A stretch of 42,842 nucleotides of DNA from an uncultured Clostridia bacterium (lineage in GTDB: Bacteria; Bacillota; Clostridia; Oscillospirales; Oscillospiraceae). A model generated the notes under the pieces. The model ran no database searches and was not told where the DNA came from. It worked only from the letters and a program-made list of their open reading frames with translations. The translations under genes and the position numbers were made by a program. The stretch covers positions 1 to 42,842 of the forward strand of contig CAMFBN010000019.1 in the NCBI GenBank assembly GCA_945948535.1. Reading direction: 5' to 3'. The stretch's first letter is position 1; each line of letters begins with the position of its first letter. Of the stretch, positions 36,092 through 42,842 are shown one piece after another.

Positions 36092-37200
36092 ACGGTCTCC
36101 CCCCGCTTAACGATGACAGGATTCTTCTTGGTGCCGATGAGCTTGGCGCCGGGGGTCACGGTGACATCCTTGTCGAGGATGGCGTACTTCAGCTCCGCGC
36201 CCTCGCCGATGACGGTGTCGTTGAAGATGATGCAGTTTTCTACCTCGGCATCCTTGTCCACGGTGACGTTCCGGAACAGCACGGAGTCCTTCACCTGACC
36301 CTCCAGCATACAGCCGTCGGCAATCAGCGCGTTGTCGATCTCGCTGTCCTCGCCGTAGTAGGTGGGCACGCGGAAGCGAACCTTGGTATAGACGGGGTGC
36401 CGCCCGTCAAACATATCCTTGCGCACCTCGGGATTGATGAGGGACAGGGAGTTATTGTAGTATTCCTCGACGGACTCATTGAACATGGCAATGCCCTCGA
36501 AGGGGAAGGTGTTCACGCTCACAACGCCACGCTGCCAGCCGCCCAGCACCAGATCCCGATCCATGTGGAACTTGTCCCGGGCGATCATCTCCTTGACGGA
36601 GCGGATCAGGAACTGCTTGCCCAGCACGAAGATGTCCATGGAGGCGGCGTAGTCGGCGGGAGCGGCGTAGTCCACCAGCATATCGGTGACCTCACCCTTG
36701 TCGTCCACCTTCACGGCCAGGTCGATGGTTTTCTTGCCGTTGCAGATGCCGGCCTTGGTGACAACGGTCACATCCTTGCCGGAGGCCACATGGGCGCTCA
36801 GCACGGCGGTCAGGTCGATGTTGGACAGGATGGCGGAGTCGGTCATGACCACCAGCTCGTCATCGGCGCCGTATTCCAGGAAGTCCATGGCGTTGGCCAG
36901 AGACTCCAGCTTGCCACGATAGGTGTGGGTGGAGGACTGGGCGTAGGGGGTCAGGAATTCCAGACCGCCCTCTTCCAGCTCCAGACCCCATTCCTCACCG
37001 TCGCCGATGTGGTTCATGAGGGACTGGTAGTTGTGGCGGGAGATAATGCCTACGTGGCGCACACCGGCGTTGCTCAGGTTGGACAGGGCAAAGTCCACCT
37101 GACGGTAGCGGCCGCCGAAGGGCAGGGACGCCATGGTGCGCTTGTCGGTCAGCTCACCCATGGTGGCGTCATTGGTAAAGATAATACCCATTACGTTCAT
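36088..37200 (-). CDS. glgD: GlgD, regulatory-type paralogue of ADP-glucose pyrophosphorylase
   Basis: A 370-residue nucleotidyltransferase-fold protein with the GlgD N-terminus (NVMGIIFTNDATMGELTDKRTMASLPFGGRYRQVDFALSN) and a left-handed beta-helix tail (DSVLFRNVTVDKDAEVENCIIFND). The glycine-rich catalytic loop of GlgC (GGQGSRL) is absent, consistent with the Firmicutes GlgD that activates GlgC in a mixed tetramer. It lies 16 nt after glgC. Confidence 0.93.
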   Translation of the reverse strand: MNVMGIIFTNDATMGELTDKRTMASLPFGGRYRQVDFALSNLSNAGVRHVGIISRHNYQSLMNHIGDGEEWGLELEEGGLEFLTPYAQSSTHTYRGKLESLANAMDFLEYGADDELVVMTDSAILSNIDLTAVLSAHVASGKDVTVVTKAGICNGKKTIDLAVKVDDKGEVTDMLVDYAAPADYAASMDIFVLGKQFLIRSVKEMIARDKFHMDRDLVLGGWQRGVVSVNTFPFEGIAMFNESVEEYYNNSLSLINPEVRKDMFDGRHPVYTKVRFRVPTYYGEDSEIDNALIADGCMLEGQVKDSVLFRNVTVDKDAEVENCIIFNDTVIGEGAELKYAILDKDVTVTPGAKLIGTKKNPVIVKRGETV

Positions 37201-37216
37201 AGCGGTATCCTCCTTC

Positions 37217-38407
<1,191 letters not shown>

Positions 38408-38504
38408 GGTCACAGCTCCTTATATATGAATTGATGGCTGACGTGTGGTCTGTTGCACGGCAGACATATGTTTCCGCACTGATAACATACCATATTTTCC
38501 CGGT

Positions 38505-39086
38505 TTATGGAATGGACAATTTAGCTAAAATATCGTCCAAAGTTTCTGCGTTATGCACAACTTCTGACCATGGGACAGGGGGGGTGCTGGGGAATTTTAC
38601 CATTTTTTGACGTTTTTCATACCAAACCAGGCTGAGCCAGCGGCCCATTTTAAAGCCAATATCGGGAAATTCCGCAGCGATGCGGTAGCCCTGCTTTTCG
38701 TGAAACCGCCGGGAGGGGCGGTTTTCCCCGCAGACCAGGGCGTAGAGCACCTGATAGCCCTGCCGGAAGAGAATGTCCTCCAGCGTGTCATAGAGGGCAT
38801 GGGCGATGCCCCGCCCCCGGGCCTCCGGACGCAGATAGACGGTAGGTTCGGCGCACCAGCCGTAGGCTGCCCGGGAAAAGGGCGCGCTGGCATAGGCGTA
38901 GCCCAGAAGACGTCCGCCCTCTTCCCAGACCAGCCAGGGAAACTGCCGGGTATAGGTCGTGAAGCGGTTGGTAAATTCTTCCGGTGTGGGCGGAACGTAT
39001 TCAAAGCTGACGGTGGTATTTTCCACATAGGGGGTGTAAATCGCCAGCATTTCCGGCACATCCAGCAATGTTGCAAAACGGAGCAT
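38505..39086 (-). CDS. GNAT acetyltransferase of the phosphinothricin-acetyltransferase (Pat) type
   Basis: A 193-residue N-acetyltransferase. The N-terminus FATLLDVPEMLAIYTPYVENTTVSFEYVPPTPEEF and the acetyl-CoA motif RPEARGRGIAHALYDTLEDIL are typical of Pat-like enzymes. GENRPSRRFHEKQGYRI and a Trp-rich end (RWLSLVWYEKR) follow. A C-terminal extension of about 30 residues after KMVKF is not part of the core fold. The natural substrate is unknown; the family includes methionine-sulfone and amino-acid analogue acetylation. GAGGTT precedes the ATG. The leader contains repeat E4. Confidence 0.85.
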   Translation of the reverse strand: MLRFATLLDVPEMLAIYTPYVENTTVSFEYVPPTPEEFTNRFTTYTRQFPWLVWEEGGRLLGYAYASAPFSRAAYGWCAEPTVYLRPEARGRGIAHALYDTLEDILFRQGYQVLYALVCGENRPSRRFHEKQGYRIAAEFPDIGFKMGRWLSLVWYEKRQKMVKFPSTPPVPWSEVVHNAETLDDILAKLSIP

Positions 39087-39102
39087 AAATTAACCTCGAA
39101 AT

Positions 39103-39218
39103 GATGAAGGATAAATGCAAAATGCAAAATTGAGGTGTCCGCTTCGCGGACAAATTGAAATCATTTCCGAAGGAAATGCCATAATTCTGCATTCATCATT
39201 TTGCATTTTGCATTTTAG
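39103..39218. repeat. Heptad-arm palindromic element (copy E4) upstream of the GNAT gene
   Basis: Left arm 39103-39130 is four 7-bp units (GCAAAAT type). Right arm 39184-39218 is five inverted units (ATTTTGC type), using a partly permuted set of the same unit variants. The core is GGTGTCCGC, a 2-3 nt loop, GCGGACA, AATTGAAAT, then the mini-hairpin ATTTCC-gaa-GGAAAT and a GCCATAATT junction. The core is nearly the same as E2, with compensating stem changes. Confidence 0.8.
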
Positions 39219-39242
39219 TTAAAGGACTGGGCAGCAAATCCT

Positions 39243-39271
39243 ATTTTACGCTCCAATTTTCCTTCCGTCAA
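39243..39271 (-). promoter_or_regulatory. Promoter of the GNAT gene
   Basis: Minus strand: -35 TTGACG (39266-39271), 17-bp spacer, -10 TAAAAT (39243-39248). The transcript would run through repeat E4. Confidence 0.68.
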
Positions 39272-39273
39272 GG

Positions 39274-39302
39274 TTGACATTTTCCCCCAATGCGGATAAA
39301 AT
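39274..39302 (+). promoter_or_regulatory. Promoter of mgtE
   Basis: -35 TTGACA (39274-39279), 17-bp spacer, -10 TAAAAT (39297-39302). Its -35 is only 2 bp from that of the divergent GNAT promoter, and together they form the palindrome GTCAAGGTTGAC. Confidence 0.75.
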
Positions 39303-39334
39303 AATCATAACTATGTGCAAAAGGAGGGACCACC

Positions 39335-39406
39335 ATGGATGCCGGCGGCAGTGGCAATATACCCGGTCGAAGTAGCTTAGGCTCTGTGATGGGCCTGCCT
39401 GCGTAA
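39335..39406 (+). CDS. 23-codon leader ORF upstream of mgtE
   Basis: An ATG at 39335 has a very strong ribosome binding site (AAAGGAGGG, 7 nt spacing) and opens a frame of 23 codons ending in TAA (39404-39406). The peptide is Gly/Ser-rich with prolines in IPGRSS and near the end (GLPA). It ends 49 nt before mgtE, and the RNA around it can pair in alternative ways (GGCAG with CTGCC, or GCTCTG with CAGAG). A translated leader that senses magnesium, like MgtL of enterobacteria, is a fair guess. I do not recognise the peptide. Confidence 0.6.
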   Translation: MDAGGSGNIPGRSSLGSVMGLPA

Positions 39407-39455
39407 ACCAGAGTAGAATTGCCTCTTATTGATTCAAAAAAATAGGAGGGAAATC

Positions 39456-40835
39456 ATGGCTGAGCGTTTTGAAATTGTAGAAAAAGCGGTCCTCACCATG
39501 CTGGAGGACAAAAAGTACGCCACCCTGCGGGACATTCTCGTCACCATGAATCCCAGCGACGTGGCGGGACTGTTCAACTGTCTGGAGGAAAAGCAGATTC
39601 CGCTGATGTATCGTTTGCTTCCAAAGGAACTGGCGGCGGAAACCTTCGTGGAGATGGAGCCGGAGGCGCAGGAGCTTCTGATCCGCAGCTTTTCCGATAA
39701 CGAACTCAAGGAAGTTCTGGACGAACTGTATGTGGACGACGCGGCGGACCTTGTGGAGGAAATGCCCGCCAATGTGGTCAAGCGGATTCTGACCCACGCA
39801 GACCCGGAAATGCGCCACTCCATCAACCAGATTCTGCGCTACCCCGAAAACTCCGCCGGTTCCATTATGACCACGGAGTACGTCTCCCTGCGGCCCAGTA
39901 TGACCGTGGGCGAGGCCATCCTGCGCATCCGGCGGCAGGGCGTGGACAAGGAGACCATCTATACCTGCTACGTCACCGCCCCGGACCGGACCCTCATCGG
40001 CCTGGTCACCGTGAAGGACCTGCTGCTGGCGGAGGACGACGAGGATAAAATCGAAGATTTGATGATCACCAACCTGATCTGCGTCACCACTCAGACCGAC
40101 CAGGAGGAAGTGGCCCGGATGTTCAGCAAGTACAACTTCCTGGCCCTGCCCGTAGTGGACGGCGAGCACCGGATGGTTGGTATCGTGACCTTCGACGACG
40201 CCATGGACGTCATGGAAGAAGAGGCCACCGAGGATATGGAAATCATGGCGGCTATGACGCCCTCGGAGAAGACCTACCTCAAGAGCACGCCCTTTGACCT
40301 GTTCAAGCACCGCATCCCCTGGCTGATGCTGCTGATGGTGTCGGCTACCTTTACGGGCATGATTATTACGTCCTTCGAGGAAGCGCTGGCGCTGCTTCCC
40401 GCCCTGACGGCCTTCATTCCCATGCTGATGGACACCGGCGGCAACTGCGGCTCCCAGTCCTCCGTTACGGTCATCCGCGCCCTGAGTCTGGACGAGCTGA
40501 AATTCACCGACATCTTCCGGGTCATCTGGAAGGAGGCCCGCACCGCCGTGCTCTGCGGCGCCACGCTGGCGGCGGTGTGTTTCCTGAAAATTCTGCTGGT
40601 TGACCGGCTGCTCATGGGCAATACCAGTATTAACCTTCTGGTGGACGGTGTGGTGAGTCTGACTTTGTGCGTGACGGTGGTCATTGCGAAATTTGTGGGC
40701 TGCTCCCTGCCGCTGCTTGCCAAGCGGCTGGGCTTTGACCCGGCGGTGATGGCAAGTCCCTTCATTACCACCATCGTGGATGCCCTGAGTCTGCTGGTGT
40801 ATTTCCTGTTCGCCAAGACCCTTTTGGGGGTATAA
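39456..40835 (+). CDS. mgtE: Magnesium transporter MgtE
   Basis: A Mg2+ channel/transporter of the cytoplasmic membrane, 459 residues. An N-terminal superhelical domain comes first (about 1-125, ATLRDILVTMNPSDVAGLFNCLEEKQIPLMYRLLPKE). Two CBS domains at about 130-255 form the Mg2+-sensing gate (SAGSIMTTEYVSLRPSMTVGEAILRIR, LPVVDGEHRMVGIVTFDDAMDV). Five membrane helices follow, with the pore signature DTGGNCGSQSSVTVIRALS. The ATG at 39456 has AGGAGGGAAATC. It is preceded by its own promoter and the leader ORF, which suggests control beyond transcription start. No M-box consensus is apparent in the 145-nt leader. Confidence 0.95.
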   Translation: MAERFEIVEKAVLTMLEDKKYATLRDILVTMNPSDVAGLFNCLEEKQIPLMYRLLPKELAAETFVEMEPEAQELLIRSFSDNELKEVLDELYVDDAADLVEEMPANVVKRILTHADPEMRHSINQILRYPENSAGSIMTTEYVSLRPSMTVGEAILRIRRQGVDKETIYTCYVTAPDRTLIGLVTVKDLLLAEDDEDKIEDLMITNLICVTTQTDQEEVARMFSKYNFLALPVVDGEHRMVGIVTFDDAMDVMEEEATEDMEIMAAMTPSEKTYLKSTPFDLFKHRIPWLMLLMVSATFTGMIITSFEEALALLPALTAFIPMLMDTGGNCGSQSSVTVIRALSLDELKFTDIFRVIWKEARTAVLCGATLAAVCFLKILLVDRLLMGNTSINLLVDGVVSLTLCVTVVIAKFVGCSLPLLAKRLGFDPAVMASPFITTIVDALSLLVYFLFAKTLLGV

Positions 40836-40848
40836 CGACAAATTCTTA

Positions 40849-40877
40849 TTGATTTTTCATCCGGGGTCTGCTATAAT
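40849..40877 (+). promoter_or_regulatory. Promoter of tRNA-Gly
   Basis: -35 TTGATT (40849-40854), 17-bp spacer, -10 TATAAT (40872-40877), 12 nt before the tRNA. Confidence 0.8.
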
Positions 40878-40888
40878 GACCCCACAAC

Positions 40889-40962
40889 GCAGGGTTAGTT
40901 CATCGGTAGAACGGTCGCTTCCCAAGCCACAGAGGCGGGTTCGATTCCCGTACCCTGCTCCA
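40889..40962 (+). tRNA. tRNA-Gly (anticodon CCC), CCA end encoded
   Basis: The acceptor stem GCAGGGT pairs with ACCCTGC, discriminator T, then encoded CCA (40960-40962). The D arm is GTTC...GAAC, the anticodon loop is TTCCCAA, and the T arm is GCGGG-TTCGATT-CCCGT. The anticodon stem GTCGC/GCCAC has a C-C mismatch in the middle pair (positions 29-41), which is odd in an otherwise normal tRNA. It decodes GGG. Confidence 0.9.
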
Positions 40963-41002
40963 AAAGAGAACAGCACCCCACTGGGGTGCTGTTCTCTTTT
41001 GG
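40963..41002 (+). terminator. Strong hairpin terminator after tRNA-Gly
   Basis: A long near-perfect stem AAAAGAGAACAGCACCCC with its complement and a short loop ends in CTCTTTT. Confidence 0.88.
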
Positions 41003-41116
41003 GAAATGAAGGCGGGGATCGAACCCATCTAAATGCAGATGCCCGGTGGGCATCTGCCCGCCGGCGGCTGGGCGACGGCGGCACAATAGTGTTCTCGATT
41101 CCCGTACCCTGCTCCA
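41003..41116 (+). pseudogene. Region with a duplicated tRNA-Gly 3' end and other tRNA-like scraps
   Basis: Bases 41095-41116 repeat exactly the last 22 nt of the tRNA-Gly (40941-40962), CCA included, 154 bp downstream. On the opposite strand, 41011-41026 reads GGGTTCGATCCCCGC, a T-arm-like sequence. Between them is a perfect hairpin GCAGATGCCC/GGGCATCTGC (about 41035-41057). No full second tRNA can be folded. Confidence 0.6.
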
Positions 41117-41152
41117 GAAAAAAGCACTTGCCTCTGGCAAGTGCTTTTTTCA
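41117..41152 (+). terminator. Second hairpin terminator after the tRNA-like fragment
   Basis: An AAAAAAGCACTTGCC/GGCAAGTGCTTTTTT stem with a 3-nt loop ends in TTTTTT. It directly follows the duplicated CCA. Confidence 0.88.
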
Positions 41153-41330
41153 GTGAAATAAATCCCTTTCGGGATTTGTGAAATGCCTGACCGGCGTGAA
41201 ATATTGCTTCGCAATGTGAGATGCGCTGCGGCGCGTGAGGGATTTATTTCATTTCACTTTCCGCAAAGCGGAAAATTTCACAATCCCGAAGGGATTATTG
41301 CACATTTTGCGCCAGCAAAATATTTCACTT
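41151..41330. repeat. Composite palindromic array of mini-hairpins and GTGAAAT/ATTTCAC units (copy E5)
   Basis: The left half alternates mini-hairpins (AAATCCC-tttc-GGGATTT at 41160-41177, ATTGC-ttc-GCAAT, GCGC-tgc-GGCGC) with 7-nt linkers GTGAAAT, GTGAAAT, GTGAGAT. The right half alternates ATTTCAC-type linkers with hairpins (TTTCCGC-aaa-GCGGAAA, AATCCC-gaa-GGGATT, TTTTGC-gcca-GCAAAA). The linkers of the two halves are mutually complementary, so the whole can also fold as one large stem. It fills the gap between the tRNA region and oadG. Confidence 0.75.
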
Positions 41331-41349
41331 AAAACGCTCCCGAGTACTT

Positions 41350-41469
41350 TTATCCCGTCACCCGGTTCAGCACCGCCACCGCCCCAATCAGCACCCCGGT
41401 AACGAGGAACACCCCGGCCATCCCGGCCCCGGCAACCGGCAGGGCCTGCATCAGAAGATCAAAACGCAT
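41350..41469 (-). CDS. Very small OadG-like subunit of a sodium-pumping decarboxylase
   Basis: A 39-residue protein. Nearly the whole chain is one membrane helix (GMAGVFLVTGVLIGAVAVLNR) with a basic end, the minimal form of the OadG/gamma subunit that anchors the decarboxylase complex. The ATG at 41469 has GGGAGGG 7 nt upstream and lies 4 nt after the oadB stop. The small size makes the family call moderate, but position next to oadB supports it. The stop is at 41350-41352. Confidence 0.65.
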   Translation of the reverse strand: MRFDLLMQALPVAGAGMAGVFLVTGVLIGAVAVLNRVTG

Positions 41470-41473
41470 CCAT

Positions 41474-42565
41474 TCACCCTCCCATGCGCCGCACCAGCGC
41501 CAGAATCAGTCCGCCCGCAATGACAGAAGCAATCTGCCCGGAGACGTTGACCCCCACGGCCTGCATCAGCAGATAATTCTGCTTATCCTCCTGCTGTCCC
41601 AGCTTGTGCACCACCCGGGCGGACATGGGAAAGGCGGAGATTCCCGCTGCGCCGATCATGGGATTCAGCTTTTCCCGGCAGAACAGATTCATGAGTTTGG
41701 CAAGGAAGATGCCCCCGGCTGTGTCTGCGATGAAGGCCACCAGCCCCAGCCCCAGAATCATCAGGGTTTCGGGCCGGAGGAAAGCCTCCGCCGTCATCTG
41801 GGCGGACACGGACAGCCCCAGCAGCAGTGTGACTAAATTCGCCAGCACGTTCCGGGCGGTGTCCGACAGGGAATCCAGCACGCCGCACTCCCGCAGCAGA
41901 TTGCCGAACATGAGAAATCCGATCAGCGCCGCCGCGTCGGGGGCCGCCAGCCCTGCCACCAGCGTCACCAGAATGGGAAAGAGAATCCGGGTGGTTTTGG
42001 ATACGGGCTTTCCCTTGTAATCCATGCGGATTTTCCGCTCCGCGCTGGTGGTGCACAGCCGAATCACCGGCGGCTGGATGATGGGCACCAGCGCCATGTA
42101 GGAGTAGGCGGCCACCAGAATGGCGGGCAGATAACGGCTTTCCAATACCGTAGCCACATAGATGGAGGTGGGGCCGTCCGCCGCGCCGATGACGGCAATG
42201 GAAGCCGCGTCCTTCAGCGGAAACCCCAGCAAGGACGCGAGGCACAGGGTGAAGAAAATGCCGAACTGAGCCGCCGCCCCGAAAAGCATCAGCTTTGGAT
42301 TTGCCAGCAGGGGCTGAAAATCGATCATGGCCCCGATGCCGAGAAACAGCAGCAGGGGAAACAGTTCATACTCCGCAATGCCCAGCTCGAACAGCCGCCG
42401 GAGCACCGCCGCCGCCCCGGAGCCGGGTAGATTCATGAGGATGGCGCCAAAGCCCATGGGCAGCAGCAGGGCTGGCTCCATATTTTTGGCGATGGCAAGA
42501 TAGATGAGCACGCCGCCAATGAGCCACATCACCGCCTGCCCGGATTCCATGTTCAGAACATTCAC
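41474..42565 (-). CDS. Sodium-ion-translocating decarboxylase beta subunit (OadB/GcdB/MmdB family)
   Basis: A 363-residue polytopic protein that couples decarboxylation of a biotin-bound carboxyl group to Na+ export. It has the conserved membrane-embedded motif IGAADGPTSIYVA with its aspartate, GIGAMIDFQPLLANPKL and the C-terminal GVNVSGQIASVIAGG. The start is a GTG at 42565, 6 nt from GGAGGG; the ATG overlapping it would stop at once. A -10-like TATAAT (42589-42594, minus) without a good -35 lies upstream. No alpha (carboxyltransferase) gene is in the window, so the carboxyl substrate (oxaloacetate, glutaconyl-CoA or methylmalonyl-CoA) is unknown. Confidence 0.92.
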   Translation of the reverse strand: MNVLNMESGQAVMWLIGGVLIYLAIAKNMEPALLLPMGFGAILMNLPGSGAAAVLRRLFELGIAEYELFPLLLFLGIGAMIDFQPLLANPKLMLFGAAAQFGIFFTLCLASLLGFPLKDAASIAVIGAADGPTSIYVATVLESRYLPAILVAAYSYMALVPIIQPPVIRLCTTSAERKIRMDYKGKPVSKTTRILFPILVTLVAGLAAPDAAALIGFLMFGNLLRECGVLDSLSDTARNVLANLVTLLLGLSVSAQMTAEAFLRPETLMILGLGLVAFIADTAGGIFLAKLMNLFCREKLNPMIGAAGISAFPMSARVVHKLGQQEDKQNYLLMQAVGVNVSGQIASVIAGGLILALVRRMGG

Positions 42566-42671
42566 ATTTGTCCCTCCAATCCTACAATATTATAAGGGAA
42601 GCACATTGCGAAATTTGCAGAATCCTGTCCCTGCAAAAAATCCATTTGCGTGAAAAATATGAAAAATATGA

Positions 42672-42700
42672 TTGACAGTTCCAAACGGTTATGGTAAAGT
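42672..42700 (+). promoter_or_regulatory. Promoter of scfA
   Basis: -35 TTGACA (42672-42677), 17-bp spacer, -10 TAAAGT (42695-42700). Confidence 0.72.
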
Positions 42701-42736
42701 GAGCGGGAAGAATTCTGCATATGGAAGGTGAAAACC

Positions 42737-42842
42737 ATGGAGCACATCAAGACCATCGAGACCCGCAACCTGTGCGACAGCGCCAAAAACGGCGGCTGCG
42801 GCGAGTGCCAGACTTCCTGCCAGTCCGCCTGCAAGACCAGCT
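42737..42842 (+). CDS. scfA: SCIFF (six cysteines in forty-five residues) ranthipeptide precursor, 3' end cut by the window
   Basis: The first 35 codons are present. The peptide starts EHIKTIETRNLCDSAK and continues to GGCGECQTSCQSACKTS, with five of the six expected cysteines at positions 13, 21, 24, 28 and 32. This matches the highly conserved SCIFF precursor of Clostridia. The established partner is a radical SAM/SPASM maturase (ScfB), usually the next gene, which installs thioether links to non-alpha carbons; it would lie beyond the edge. The ATG at 42737 has GGAAGGTG upstream and a good promoter. A shorter overlapping ATG at 42721 is in another frame and not used. Confidence 0.93.
   Translation, partial: MEHIKTIETRNLCDSAKNGGCGECQTSCQSACKTS

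Noticed and set aside
38408..38504. A promoter for the glycogen operon
   Set aside because: The gap is AT-rich, but no pair of hexamers with acceptable spacing could be defended.
39309..39455. M-box magnesium riboswitch before mgtE
   Set aside because: The leader is short and dominated by a well-initiated 23-codon ORF. I could not find the M-box consensus elements.
40857..41214. Several open frames around the tRNA (for example 40849-41181 plus and 40857-41084 minus)
   Set aside because: They run through the tRNA, its terminators and the duplicated 3' end, and match the spurious proteins often annotated over tRNAs.

Overview
The window looks like chromosomal DNA of a GC-rich member of the class Clostridia, most likely Oscillospirales. 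The reasons are: Gram-positive-style lipoproteins (lipobox cysteines, no outer-membrane genes), strong AGGAGG ribosome binding sites, the clostridial glgC-glgD-glgA arrangement, a divergent Rrf2 regulator/cysK pair, an oadB/oadG sodium-pump module and, at the right edge, the start of a SCIFF (six-cysteine) ranthipeptide precursor. No phage, plasmid or intact transposase gene is visible.

Layout, left to right. 1-5.7 kb: a branched-chain amino-acid type ABC importer on the minus strand (livJ, repeat, livH, livM, livG, livF). 5.7-8.0 kb: a large surface protein anchored by a C-terminal membrane helix. 8.0-8.56 kb: a gene-poor stretch with a gene remnant and several hairpins. 8.56-10.2 kb: divergent Rrf2 regulator and cysK. 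10.3-16 kb: a phosphate operon on the minus strand, pstC-pstA-repeat-pstB-phoU-phoP-phoR, without pstS. A CmpB-family membrane protein is divergent from it (16.15-17.1 kb), and both sides of the shared promoter region carry 11-bp-spaced Pho-box repeats. 17.4-19.2 kb: glmS. 19.4-25.1 kb: a MacB-like export operon with two adaptors. 25.2-27.7 kb: a glycosyltransferase and a polytopic membrane partner. 27.7-30.2 kb: dapA-dapB-repeat-dapF for diaminopimelate/lysine. 30.35-33.65 kb: a BMP-domain fusion protein, a metallophosphoesterase and a DUF2461 protein in one operon. 33.8-34.4 kb: a TetR regulator. 34.6-38.4 kb: glycogen genes glgC-glgD-glgA. 38.5-40.8 kb: a GNAT acetyltransferase divergent from mgtE, with a 23-codon upstream ORF before mgtE. 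40.9-41.1 kb: tRNA-Gly(CCC) followed by a 22-nt copy of its own 3' end. 41.35-42.57 kb: oadB-oadG. 42.74 kb to the end: scfA (cut by the edge).

The most unusual signal is a family of intergenic elements (about 1-58 partial, 3822-3984, 14125-14238, 28484-28580, 39103-39218, with a more elaborate relative at 41151-41330). Each has two inverted arms made of four or five tandem 7-bp units around a core of one or two mini-hairpins. The arm sequences differ strongly between the three arm types, but the core keeps a GGTRTC / hairpin / AATTRAAAT pattern with compensatory changes in the stem. They sit tightly at gene borders, three of them inside operons (liv, pst, dap), and one carries the dapB stop codon within its arm. 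I do not recognise this as a named family.

Other points of interest are the double Pho-box promoter region, a translated-looking leader ORF before mgtE, back-to-back promoters sharing a palindrome, an exporter adaptor split by a Ser/Pro/Glu repeat and an extra domain, and the SCIFF peptide at the edge. All calls come from reading the sequence; no database search was run.
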